From Phycomyces blakesleeanus NRRL 1555(-) (Eukaryota; Mucoromycota; Mucoromycetes; Mucorales; Phycomycetaceae): DNA of 64,000 nt. The translations under genes and the position numbers were made by a program. The DNA is taken from positions 124,001-188,000 of the forward strand of contig NW_017265159.1 in the NCBI RefSeq assembly GCF_001638985.1. The letters are read 5' to 3'. Below the pieces are notes generated by a model. The model was not told where the DNA came from, ran no database searches, and saw only the letters and a list, made by a program, of their open reading frames with translations. Numbering within the stretch: position 1 is the first letter of the stretch; every line of letters starts with the position of its first letter. Below, in pieces: positions 46,851 through 60,216 of the stretch.

Positions 46851-48497
46851 AGTTAAAGAAAAATTATAGGCTCAAAATTCTGGTTAAAATATATTGAATA
46901 AGTGGTTAAAGTATTAGTAAAAAAAAAAATAGGTTAAATTAGCTTCAAATAGTTGACCAAATAGAATTTATTTTTCTGGTCAATTTAATCTCAAAAATGC
47001 GCCCAAAATCTTTCTAACATATGATCAGACTTTTGAAAAAATTGGTAAATCGGTGAAGGAAGCACTATATTTCAGGAGATTTTTACTTACATCAGTATTA
47101 TTCTGTGATAGCCTTCATTTTTTGCTTGGCCACAGACGTTTGGGTAAATGCCAAAGCAACATTACTACAAATTACATTAATATATTCATCATAGTTAGCA
47201 TCACATGTGTGAAATGTACTTTATTTAAGGAGTCTGCTACTTACATGACCATTTATCTGTGTTGTGTTTGTGAGAAAGACTAAGCTTCTCTCCCTCACAC
47301 TGAAGACCCATTTTTCTATACACGTATGAGTGAATACGCAAGATATGACATAAACACTAATTGTCCAATAGAATAACTCCACCTATTGGTGTGTGATATC
47401 TATGTGGCTTATTATATATACACTCATTCTATGCGTCAATCCTTTGAGAAGCAAGCTTTATGCATGAAGAAGAACAATAAAGTAGTGAAGCTTTCTGTTA
47501 GTAAAGAAGAGCCCAAAAGGGAACTTTAAAGGTAGTACCCAGGTACCAGCAAGTTTAAGGGCCTATTAAAGACGAGCTTAAAACATATAAAAAGAAGTTC
47601 TGTGACCCTGTGCTTCTATTGCGTAGCCAGTCCCATCTTCTCATTTTACGTAACCGCAACAACAACAAAATTATCAGCAGCAGAAACCACCAGAATAGTG
47701 TATTGGTATATATCTTAAAGTTATAGAATATAACTTAAATGATTTCCAAGCATGAGATTCTATCGAGTGCTGGTTACACCTCTTTATCTCATATTTAAAT
47801 GCCTGGTCGTGAAATTAATCTGTAATACCAAAAAGAGCGATCCAGTTTGCTTTTTACAAAAGCCAACGTTCTACAAACAAAGTGGAAAAGAAAGCTTTGA
47901 TTCACAGAAAAGTGTCTGTCAACATTATGATCTGTTTGGTTAAAAGGCTAAAAACTTTAATATATAATCACACATATTTCTTCAAACTTTGTGAGATTAA
48001 TCCTGATGTATTTGTACTGATGTTTCAAATATCTTGTCAAAAGTATACAAGTGCTTCGTTCTTCTTCTTCTTTTCAAAATCTAAGCTCTTAAAATCAAGT
48101 AAAAATTATTATAAATTACAATGCAAACTAATTATATTCTTTTTAAAATAATTTCAATCTTTACATTCAAAACTCTGTAGCTTTTAAGTATTAAAAGCAA
48201 AACAAAAAGAGCAAGCTTAAATAGAAAGAGATATATTGATACCAAGTAATGTTTTTCTCCTTTAAAAGTAATACCATCATTTTATAGTATTATTTCTTTG
48301 TAAATTATATTTTTTGCTGGAGTAACTACCTTATTTATATGTAGGTAGAATTACCAATATAACCTTGACTGTATATCTCAATGAAGCACTAAGACTTTAT
48401 TGTCGTAAAATCAGTATTACTTTTGTCAATTACTCAATCTTGCTCGCAACCAAATTGACATTAATTTTGACTAATCTGAAGGTGTAGTTAGAAACTT
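46851..48497. other. Island spacer, no gene supported
   Basis: AT-rich sequence between the transposase fragment and the right inverted-repeat arm. Short frames at 47053-47283 and 47752-47943 have no recognisable features or splice context. Confidence 0.5.
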
Positions 48498-50202
48498 TTC
48501 CAGTCAAATTCTTAGCAGAAGCTCTGGGATCTTATCTTTTTTTTTCCTATTGAAGATGTCAGCTATATATATACTTTCTGCTTTCTTTTTTTATATCGAC
48601 GTTATTACTTAATGTTGCTTTGAAATATATGTGGGTTTATTTTCTAGCAACTGTTGGGTTCTTTTTGTGTCTTTTTATACAAGCGAAATAAATAAAAGCT
48701 TTTTCTTGCGTTCTCGCACAAGAAGCGCACAGACCACTTTAGAGTAACCTACATATCGCTGTTATAGAAACGTGTACTCCACTTTGAAAGTTATTGCTAC
48801 ACCGATCAAAACCGAACCTTTCCTTACTTCTTTGCTTTTTTGCTTTACTTTGCTTTACTTTGAAAAAGCCATCTTCTCTAGTAATCTAATTCAATATTAT
48901 TAGCTGTCTACTCTACCTTAGAACAGTTACACAAACCCAATAAAAAGAATATATAGCCATATCACGTTTGCTCTGACGTGGACATCTAAGACTGACAAAA
49001 AGCGCAGTCGTAAACTTTAATCGCAGATGAAAAAAATTTCTGTTACTTATAGACCTCCTCCAACGCGCGTCGTTTATTTTCTCCTTGAGCAACAACAGTC
49101 CCGGTTTCATAGTGAGGCGTCTCTTGCGACCGTTGCAGGGAGATTCTTCCATGCTACAAGCATCGGAAAGTGAAAGTTGTTACTCGCCAGCTCAGTTAAT
49201 TCTGAGAAGTCGTGGGGCATGGTCTCTTTTCATTTTTGGAAGGACTACTGTGTACATCGCATCGCCAATGTGGAATCATGATGCTGGGGGGAGGGAGGTC
49301 TAACCTGTGGTGAGATGTGCTGGCTCTTCACTGCTAACCTGACTGAACTCTTTAACGGCTGACGGTGAAGCTACTGGTAGTCGAATGAGCTGGACCTTAT
49401 CACCTAGTGGTAAGTTCTCTGGCGAGTTCGCACCCACATTACTCGGTGACGAGATGTGGGGCTGGATGAACGGGTGCTTTCCGTTGGTTTGCCACCATTC
49501 CAGCACCTCCTTCGCTACCAAGTCAGGTTTACGTCCTGAAGGAGATTGAGCCGCGTAATGCGGGGACAAAGAACTTGGTGTCATGCTTTTTATTCCTTTA
49601 CTCATGTAAAAGAACATTAAGTGAAATTCAATCAAATAGAATAAAATAGTTTCTTTATGTATGTATATATGTATATCTTTAAATAGATAAATAAAGTCCT
49701 TTTTAACTAGTATCGTCTCCAATAAAAAAAACAAGCCTTTAAATATTTCTTTTTACTTGATTGAAGAGGTTAATGTTGTAATTAGGAACCCTCGTTTATA
49801 GGAAAAAAAATAATCTAGTCAAATAAATCTGAAAATAAATAAAATAATATTTGTATATTTTGACGTAGTATCGATAACCATAGTTAACTTTAGAGGCTGT
49901 TACTTTCTATAAAGTATATATTGAGTAGGTCGTAATAGTCTTTGAAAATGCCGATGTCGTGAATTGTATATTATTGAATTTGGCTAATCCCATGGAAATT
50001 GTAAAGAGAATGTATTGGAATGAGAAAAAGAAAGGAAATGCAAGAAAATGAAAAGAAATGAGAGATGAGGAATAAAGAAATGCGTGTTAGAAAGATAGGC
50101 AGAAAAGTTGTGGTATAGGTTGAAAACACAAGTAAGGTTTTCATTGTATTTACACAGACTGTACCCCAAAAAAAGCTCAATTTGGATGGATTTATGAAAC
50201 AA
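48498..50202 (-). repeat. Right inverted-repeat arm, highly conserved core (1.7 kb)
   Basis: Inverted copy of 35354-37055. On the minus strand a frame at 49300-49734 stays open where the left arm is shifted by one base; it includes SPHYAAQSPSGRKPDLVAKE, KEVLEWWQTNGKHPFIQPH and SPENLPLGDKVQLIRLPVAS and ends at a TAG. On the plus strand the GC-richer part has another open frame (49085-49303, SESESCYSPAQLILRSRGAW). I cannot assign either. Confidence 0.9.
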
Positions 50203-50640
50203 GTATAATTATTTACAGACGATTTTGTATTTTGAATATTAATTAATAATTGGTATCCTCTATTCGTTATTTCATACACATGTGTACAATTATATTCACA
50301 GTGCAAAATGTGATTCGAATTTAAATAAGAATTACCAAGAATTGATACATTACAAAATACATCCTTCGATATTCTGTATAAAGATAATTCGACAAAGATG
50401 TGCAGACAGTCTTTATATTACAGTCCTTAAAAGTGAGCTGCCAGACATATGGTATATTGAGTAAACAAGACCTGAATATCATAAAAAAGACATATTTTCA
50501 TATTTCGTTCTTACAGCCAATTCATTGACATGATTAATTTGTATGTCGGTTTTTGTTTTGTTTTGTTTTTAGGCACAAGTGCTTAAAAGATACTGTGCTT
50601 TTGCCATTACAATATAGTAATTTTTCTTTAACTTAATACC
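50203..50640 (-). repeat. Diverged outer part of right inverted-repeat arm
   Basis: Inverted and diverged counterpart of about 35075-35353. Matches include the CAAAACAAAACAAAA run and AGCACTTGT. Outside about 50640 I can no longer find similarity to the left flank. Confidence 0.65.
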
Positions 50641-50852
50641 AAAGAAACCACTTAACCTTTAAAGAGACTGAGAAAGATATTTGATATCATAAAACGACAA
50701 ACCATTAATTTGATTTGATAAAAAAAACACTTGTACATCTTGTCATATATGAACTATTGAATAAAAGTCATTCCTAAAATCATCTCAATACAAGTATCTT
50801 GTATTGAAGTGCCAGTTTAAGGATCCCTTTTCTTTTCAGTATTGTTTATTAG

Positions 50853-50957
50853 AAGCAACGTTATAAAGGTGAAGAATCTAAAGAAGAATTGCCTCGAGAT
50901 ACTAAAATAAGTTTAGAGGATCCACAATTTAGTAAACAAATATCGGATCTGTCAAAG
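50853..50957 (+). pseudogene. Orphan exon-like segment (35 codons)
   Basis: Flanked by a pyrimidine-rich TTATTAG acceptor and a perfect GTAAGA donor. The 105-bp segment is open and reads KQRYKGEESKEELPRDTKIS then LEDPQFSKQISDLSK, a hydrophilic composition unlike random AT-rich translation. I find no neighbouring exons to join. It may be a remnant of a host gene broken by the formation of the island, or one exon of a small unrecognised gene. Confidence 0.35.
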
Positions 50958-52417
50958 GTAAGAGTTTTGGGTAAAAGCTGCAAGTCCTTCGAATTCTACC
51001 TGTAGATTTTTTTCCATAGTTTGTGTGGACAGACTAAAAAGTTCCAATATATATATATATATATATTCAAACGGGTCTGACTGGTTAGTCTTCTTTCACT
51101 GTCAATTAAATTGAGAAGATCGTGCTCTTGGGGGGCGAGATGGGTCACAGAGTCCAAGAGCTAAAAAATCTGCGATAAAATAAGTTTGCCTAATGGAAGA
51201 TATGGTTTTATGAACACTTTTTATCTAATATGCATTTGAACTAATTTTGCACTTTTTAGTCTTTCTGCACCAAGTGTAGTCAAGTGCTCGGAGCATTAAA
51301 ATATGCCATTTCCTACATTTGATTGACTACAGTGTTTAGATTTCTTAACTGCTAAAGCTGTCAATGACGAGGCAAATAGTTATAATGAATTGTCATAGCC
51401 TGCACATGATACAGACAGTCTTTTTTTTTTTTGGATATTTTTAATGCCAAACTCTGTATTTAACTTGTTCACTTTAAACCCTAAGCTATGGTGGTTTGAA
51501 TATTAGAATAGTTAAATAAAGTATCCCAGAACAAAAAGAAAAAAAGAAAAGAGAGAAAAGGTTAATTTACCCACATATTACTGAGATTAACAATGCAGCC
51601 ACGCATACATAAGAAATATAATGAGAAGGTTTATACCATAAAATCAATTACAGGACAACAACAACAACAAGATTTTATTTATGATAAAAAATAATAATAT
51701 AAATATGCGTTGTGTGTGTGTGTGTGTGTACATTTCTCTATAGCAAGATTTACTTTGTTCAAATCTCTTGTAAGAGGTTTGCTGTCTAATTCTAAAGGGT
51801 GAGATATGCATATACCTATATGTATGTATACGGCATTACCAATACCATTTCAAAAATTGTATTAGCTACTGAATTATCTATCTACAGTGTAGTATCTTAT
51901 AGGTGCTTAGAAGAAATATAATTAGTGCCTAATTTTAGGTTACAGTAGTGTATATGTTTGTCCAATTGGCGCATTTTGATTTTGTACGTGTGGTACATTG
52001 TGGACCAAACAAATGGCTTAATTTTTTGTGTGGTTAAAACAGACGTTAATGCTAGAAAGCCAGAGAGCTAGAATATTACATAAACATATAGGCACATATT
52101 TTGAAAGGATCCTATTGGCATTCAATTCACTCAAAATGGTCTCGATGACTATCTACATAGACAAAGATATATATATATATATATATGTTATATATATATC
52201 AATTTCTCCTGGTTATATGGAAACAAGGGGTGATAGATCTGTTCAAATGGCGACCTAAACTTATCCGCTCAAGTAACTTATCTGAATCCTTTCTTTTTTG
52301 TATCTTTTTTTTTTCTGTCTCTCTCCCCCCTTGATTTTTTTATATTATATTATATGCATATATATATAAAGATAAAGCCTAAAATAAAATAATTGGACTC
52401 GTGACAGTTACCTATCT

Positions 52418-52462
<45 letters not shown>

Positions 52463-52520
52463 TTATATAAATTTGAATTTTCATTATCTTTCTGAATTAT
52501 ATTTACTTCACATAAGAACC
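50958..52520. other. Intergenic with microsatellites
   Basis: No gene seen. (AT)n near 51046-51065, (GT)n at about 51712-51730 and longer (AT)n at 52166-52200 and 52421-52450, the last about 70-100 bp in front of the RNase T2 start. Confidence 0.55.
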
Positions 52521-53834
52521 ATGCTCCGTTCAATTCTCGGACTCATACTCACATCCGCACTGACAGCAACTGCTTTCCAGGCATCTCAACAAGTCTTCCA
52601 GGAAGAAGACTACTTTGAGCAGAATTTATACGAAGCCCCGTCTTGCAATAGTAAGTAAGGCCTGCTATTAACTGCATCTTATTTTACTTATCTGCGTTTA
52701 GATACACTGCTGTCGTGCCATTGGAATGGAAGAGTCGATTCTTGCTGTACTCCAAAATATGGGCTGGTAGTTCTCACATTACAATGGGTTCCTGGCTTTG
52801 GTCCAGATAAAGAATTCACTATTCATGGTAAGACTAAAGGCTAAAGACGTAAAAAGAAAATTCGGTCTATCTTTGAGAGAGATTCTACTTTCTCTGGATA
52901 TTCATGTATTGATGTACATTTATGTGTTCTTGATAGGCTTGTGGCCAGATACATGGTAAGCTCTCAGTTAATAATAACAGCCGTAATAACAAGTCTTTCT
53001 TTAGCTCTGGTGGAAGAGCACCAGGTAATGGATGTGATCGCAGTCGAGTGGCCAACAACATAGGAAACATTGTGCGTGACATGGATCCTAGTCTACACTC
53101 TGAAATGTCAACATTTTGGCCAAGTTACAAAGGAGATAATAATTGGTATGTTAATATACACATAGAGAGTGCGTCATCTACGCGCCATTTTTCTTTTTCT
53201 TTTCAGGCACTTGATTATGACCACAAGAAGAATAAGAAAATAATAATAATAATAATAATAATCTTACATTTCCTTTCGGGGATTGATTTAGGTTCTGGTC
53301 GCATGAGTGGAATAAACATGGTACATGTATCAGTACTCTCAGGCCCTCGTGCTATGGTAAAGAATATACAAAATACCAAGACGTCACAGCCTATTTCAAG
53401 GTAACAATATAAAATAAGATAAAATAGAATAAAATAAAAATTTATATTGCTATTTAATATATACTAATGATTCATACAACCTTTACCAGCAAGCATTGGA
53501 ACTTCGTCACTACTATGATTTGTTTGGTGCTCTCAAGTAACTAAAGAATATACATTTATATCCACACCTTGAACTAAACAAAGTTTTTGTTTTATGTTTA
53601 TATTGATATAGTTTGGCAGGTGTAATTCCAGGACAGACATATAATGTACAGACTATGATCGAACCTCTTGAGAAATACGTTGGAGCCAAGATCAAGATGG
53701 ATTGTGATCGCAAGGGCCAGCTGTCCGAAGTGTCGATGTTCTTCTATGTTGAAGGGCGTGACAAATATAAGATCACCGATGCATTCCAGAAAGGAAACTG
53801 CAGAGGTGCTGTATGGTATCCAAAGAAGTACTAG
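52521..53834 (+). CDS. Secreted ribonuclease T2 (RNase Rh-like)
   Basis: Seven exons: 52521-52650, 52702-52827, 52937-52955 (19 nt), 53005-53145, 53292-53400, 53490-53536 and 53612-53834, giving 264 residues. T2 RNases cut single-stranded RNA through 2',3'-cyclic intermediates at acidic pH. The start MLRSILGLILTSALTATAF is a signal peptide, so the enzyme should be secreted or vacuolar. The two active-site blocks are present: CAS I FTIHGLWPDTC, split across three exons, and CAS II FWSHEWNKHGTC with catalytic His-Glu-His-Lys. Many Cys residues (SCCTPKYG, SCHW, GNGCDRS, RPSCYG, KMDCDRK, GNCRGAVW) fit the disulfide pattern of fungal members. Length matches RNase Rh with its leader. Confidence 0.95.
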
Positions 53835-55617
53835 AAACCCAAAGAAATCTTTCACCAATGTCTTGAATAATCAATCGATAATAAACCGCAAATATTTTGT
53901 AACTTTTGCTATATATATTTGTTATGAAACATATTGTCAATTATCAAAAAAAAAGAGAGACTTTATCTATCTGTAGGACATATAAATATATAGTTCAAAA
54001 CGTGGGATTATCCTGATATTTGTTACGCACTTTCATTGTGCACAGATAGTATTAGTGAATGACATGGCATCACATTATATTTTACTTTTAAAGCAAAAAA
54101 AAAACAGCAACAGAATACTTGCTATACAGCCAAGATTGAACTCGCAGCTGGTAAAGTATACGTATATAGAAATACAAGAGAAAGACCAAGATTTTTACTA
54201 TTCGGTACTTTTAAACTTGAAACCAGAATTGTGTTTCTTGAACGGCTTGAGTGATATACAGTTCAACCATTAAAGCAGACTTTCTTAAATAGTCCCGTCA
54301 ATCAATACATTAAAAAAGTGTTGTATTTTAAATAAGATATCCAAAGTAGATGTAGTTTCTCTGATCAAAAACTACTACCATTACTACATTATTTTAGTTT
54401 TGATTTACAGCTGACATTGTTTGTTTACCTTTGGCTTATATTATGATTTTTTTTCTTTTCTTTCATGAAATTGAAACAGAACGATATTAAAGATTGATAT
54501 TAAGATAGAGAAAAAAAGAAATACAGGTATCAGCCTTTTAGAGGGCTATCAAAGGCTAGGTTATGACACACATATTTAATTAGCTAAAGCACCAGGATTC
54601 AATTGATACTTACAATACTTGTTTAGATTTACATATATTTTTAGTATGATGCTAACTTTATATCCTCCATTATAATGGGCTATTGTACCAACAGACTTCA
54701 AGCTTTTGGAAAGCCACACAAAGTCACCACTGTCAAGTATTGATTCTGTTAATAAAAAAAAGAACAATATGTGCACAAAAGACTAATTTATCTATATATG
54801 TTGAATAGCACAAAAATTGGTGTGTAGCTTTGAGATACAAAAAAGAAAAAGAAAAAGAAAAGGTGTTATAATTAAGCATAATATCACAAAAGCAAGTGTA
54901 TTGTTAATTATTGTTTTTCTGTTTAACAATCAGTCAGTCAGCCAGTCAATATTTCATTACTTCTTTCTTTCTTTTAAGAATCTCGTAATACCGGGTCTAA
55001 TTTATCCATATCTCTTGAATAGAGAGTAAGTGGGGGGATCATTAGTAATTCCTCTATTATCAATGTTTCCCATTTTGCTGTCAAATTTAAACCCTCTTTT
55101 TGCGTGTGCCTTTTTTTTTTATTATTATATATTTATTTGCGTGAGAATAGCATTCCAAGATGTAAATGATTCTTTGGATCTCACAAAAAAAAGGTGAAAG
55201 AAAAGTGCAACAATTGACATTTGGACTGTTTCATAGGCAAGAAAATGAATGGGATATTCCTTAATTTGTTTTGTGTGTGTGTGTATGTGTGTTTGCGTGT
55301 GATTTTTTTTACATGTCAAGGACAAATAGAGAAGGAAATAAGAACAGAAAAAGAATATATAGAGATATATATAGAAAGGTAAAGAAGTCAAAAGAGAAGG
55401 GGGAGAAGAGAAAGGGAGGAAGGCAAAGAGAAAGGGGAGATACTGAGATTGAGATTGTGAAAGGGTCTAAAGTAGATTATAAAGAAAAGAGAGATAGAGA
55501 GAGAGAAAAAATGGAGTAAACAAGATAGGTGTGTGGGTGGGTTGTATGGGTGTGTGCATGCGCGTGGGCGTGTGTGAGTTTGGGATTCGAGAGTTTGCGT
55601 GTTTCCAATTCACTTGC
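53835..55617. other. Intergenic, no gene supported
   Basis: AT-rich, with GT-rich (about 55268-55300) and GAGA-type purine tracts (about 55380-55510) close to the 3' end of the Rab2-like gene. A minus-strand frame near 54576-54776 (SKSLKSVGTIAHYNGGYKV) looks slightly coding-like, but no splice partner was found. Confidence 0.5.
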
Positions 55618-57191
<1,574 letters not shown>

Positions 57192-58665
57192 TGTCGTTTA
57201 TCTACTTACAAGATGGCAAATGGATGATTGAATGAAGAAGAAAAAAAGAAGAAGAAGAAGAAGAAAAACAGTTGAAACGAAAGAGTTAATCATCCTTTTT
57301 TGTGTAAGCCCCCTCCTCTTTCACTTTCAATTTGTCTCTGGCCACCTGCCATTTCTGATTTTTTTTTCAGGGATCACTACGTCTCCCCCCCTCCCCCCAT
57401 CCCCCTCGCCTTCTCTCTTTTTCCATATTTTGGATCACCGCTATCTTATATAGGAAGAGAGCGTTTAGAGGGAATATGATGGGCTTCCAAAGAAAAGCAA
57501 TATACAGTTTGGGAGAAATTTATTCGAGGTTTAAAGAGTAGTAACGATTATGAGATTCATACACTATAGATAATCCTTATTCTGTATGTATCTATTTGTA
57601 GTGAATTATGAATAAGTGTATACGTATTCATCTTATTTATAAAGGGGTGGTCAAGGGCAGTAAGTAATGCACATCCTGCATACGTCTTGTTTTACTTACT
57701 GTCAAATAATGTTCTTTTTTTTTTCTGACTGCTTCAAATGGGTGCTTTTGTAATCAATGGCTGACACTGTTATATACCTATGTCTAGGAAACAATAATAA
57801 TGTTCATTTATTTATTTAAAAAGATCGATCATATATGTAGGTAGGTAGGTATGTATATTATGATTATGCACTCATTCTTTTCTTTACTCAATCAATCAAT
57901 AGATAACTAAGCTAATATTGACAAGCAAATGATAATAACAATAAAGCTCTCATTTATAGCCATAATTCATGCCATGGTATTATCAGGCATGATAAACGCC
58001 ACCAATATGCATACTGCGCATATTTATTTATTTCTATCTCATGTTGCATTGTATCAACAAAGATGTAAAGGAGACAATATACATATAGATATATAAAGGA
58101 GTTCAGCTTAAATGACCTGCCCTGAAAATAAAGGCCAATTTTCAATATATATATTTAAGTATCAAATAATGATAATGAATATCTTATACTAATTCACGCA
58201 TTAGAATATTAAATATACTCTGACAAGTAAATTACATAGCTTGTATGTGAGTGCATATATTACTATTTCTTTATCTTAAAAGAAAAATGGAGTAATGACT
58301 ACAGATATCTTTACTAAAGAGAAAACAACAGAATTGCTATCGACATGTGCTTTATCTATAAAATAAAGAAGAAAGACACAAAGAAAGACACACAGAGAGC
58401 AAAGTAAAATAAAGTAAATGAAAGCAAAGCAAAGGAAATGGGGAGGGGGGAGAAGAAGACCGCAAACCATTTTCCCCTTTTTTGGAAAGTACCAATGATG
58501 TCACACTCAAGCGACGCGTCCCAAAGAGACCCTCCTACGCAAGCCTATTCTATCTTGACCTTTTTTTTAAATATATATTTTAAATTCTCTTTTTTTTTTA
58601 AAAAAAATAATAATAATAATACACGAACACACACACGAATACACATACACATATATTTATACAGA
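57192..58665. other. Divergent promoter region between Rab2-like and RPN8 genes
   Basis: About 1.5 kb separating two divergent starts. Pyrimidine/C-rich tracts at 57360-57420 lie close upstream of the Rab2-like gene, and a T10A8 palindrome (58590-58607) followed by an ATA/ACACACA tract lies 60 bp upstream of the RPN8 ATG. No gene seen. Confidence 0.55.
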
Positions 58666-59805
58666 ATGCCTGCCACAACATCAAGCGGATTACCAACAAC
58701 AGCACACATCCATCCCCTCGTGCTCCTTTCCGCAACTGACCATTACAACAGAGTCGCCACTGGCTCAAAGAAGAGAGTTGTCGGTGTTCTTTTGGGCCAG
58801 CAAAAGGGCAAGATTGTGAATGTCTCCAACAGTTTTGCGGGTAATTCAATATATATATATATATAAAGAAAGCCAATAATCTCACATTTTATACTCTTAG
58901 TCCCATTCGAAGAAGATGAAAAGGATCCCTCTGTGTGGTTCTTGGATCACAATTATGTCGAGGCTATGAATGACATGTTCAAAAAGGTCAATGGTGAGTA
59001 AATATATATATATATATATTACAAAAGCGGCAGAAGCAAAATATATAAAAAAAAGTTACAGGCACGGGATGTGTGATCTATGCAAACATAATCTCATCAT
59101 TGCAATCATGCTTTTTTTTTTAAAAAAAAAAATTACTTAGCCAAGGAAAAGATGATTGGATGGTATCATAGTGGACCAAAGTTGCGTGCATCGGATTTGG
59201 AGATCAATGAACTCTTTAAGCGCTATACACCCAACCCGGTTTTGGTTATCGTAGACGTAAAGCCCAAGGCAGCCGAGATCCCCACCGATGCCTACTTTGC
59301 TATTGAGGAAATCAAGGATGATGGCACTGCTACCACAAAGACATTCATGCACATTTCGTCCGAAATTGTGGCAGAAGAAGCAGAAGAGATTGGTGTGGAG
59401 CATCTTTTGAGAGACATCAAGGACAATGCGGTCGGTACTTTGTCTACCCGAATCCACGCTCAGCTCGGATCTCTGTCTGGTCTTCAGGGCCGTCTTGAAG
59501 AAATCAGAGATTACCTCCAGAAGGTTGTGGCCGGAAAGCTGCCCGTGAACCACCAGATCATCTACAACCTTCAGGATATCTTTAATCTCTTGCCTAGTCT
59601 GGAGTCTCAGGGTATGGTCAGCGCCTTTAGTGTCAAGACAAACGACCAGCTGTTGATGATCTACCTTTCAAGTCTCATTCGTTCTGTTATCGCACTCCAC
59701 AACCTCATTGATAACAAGATTGAAAACCTTCAAGGAGAAGGTATTTTGCCCGTAACTGGTAGTGAGGTTACGGAGGTAGCTCAGAAAGAAGAAGCAGAAG
59801 CATAA
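58666..59805 (+). CDS. RPN8: 26S proteasome lid subunit RPN8 (PSMD7)
   Basis: Three exons, 58666-58840, 58901-58993 and 59141-59805, give 310 residues. RPN8 is the MPN-domain partner of the deubiquitinase RPN11 in the proteasome lid. The MPN fold is clear ([77 protein letters not shown]). As expected for RPN8 it lacks the JAMM zinc ligands of active MPN+ enzymes. The C-terminal helical part ([32 protein letters not shown]) makes the lid helical bundle. Exon 3 begins just after a T10A11 palindrome (59112-59132) inside intron 2. Confidence 0.96.
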
Positions 59806-60216
59806 AAACAAAGAAGAACAAATCCTATCCCTCTCCCCTTCCTTCTCCTCTCAGTCTTTCTCTCTCAACAACAACAACAAATACAACAACAGAATTCTTT
59901 TTTCTTGTATATATTTATATTTACGTATAAAATGAGTGAGTCTGAGTAACGATAGTGGTAGTGTTAATAGTAATGGAGGTGTGGGCGTGTCTTTTATGCG
60001 AACCTGCTTCTATTTTTTATTTGTTTGTGATAAAGAAAAAGAGGTAGATGTAGATAAAGATATAGGTATAAGTATAAGTATAAAGATAGACATATAGATA
60101 AAGAGAAAGGCGAAAGATAAATGAATAAGATATGCTATTATGTATGTATGTAGGTATGTAATTATGTATGTATGTATGTATGTATGTATGTATGTGTGTG
60201 TGTGTGTGTATGTGGT
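59806..60216. repeat. Convergent 3' region with TATG/TG microsatellite abutting a stop codon
   Basis: Between the RPN8 stop and the CofD-family stop at 60217-60219. A (TATG)n and (TG)n array at about 60140-60210 ends within a few bases of the minus-strand stop codon, so the CofD-family 3' UTR must be transcribed through it. Confidence 0.8.

Noticed and set aside
60141..60210. Regularly spaced short repeat near the CofD-family stop
   Set aside because: Considered as a CRISPR-like or regulatory array, but it is a simple TATG/TG microsatellite without spacers.
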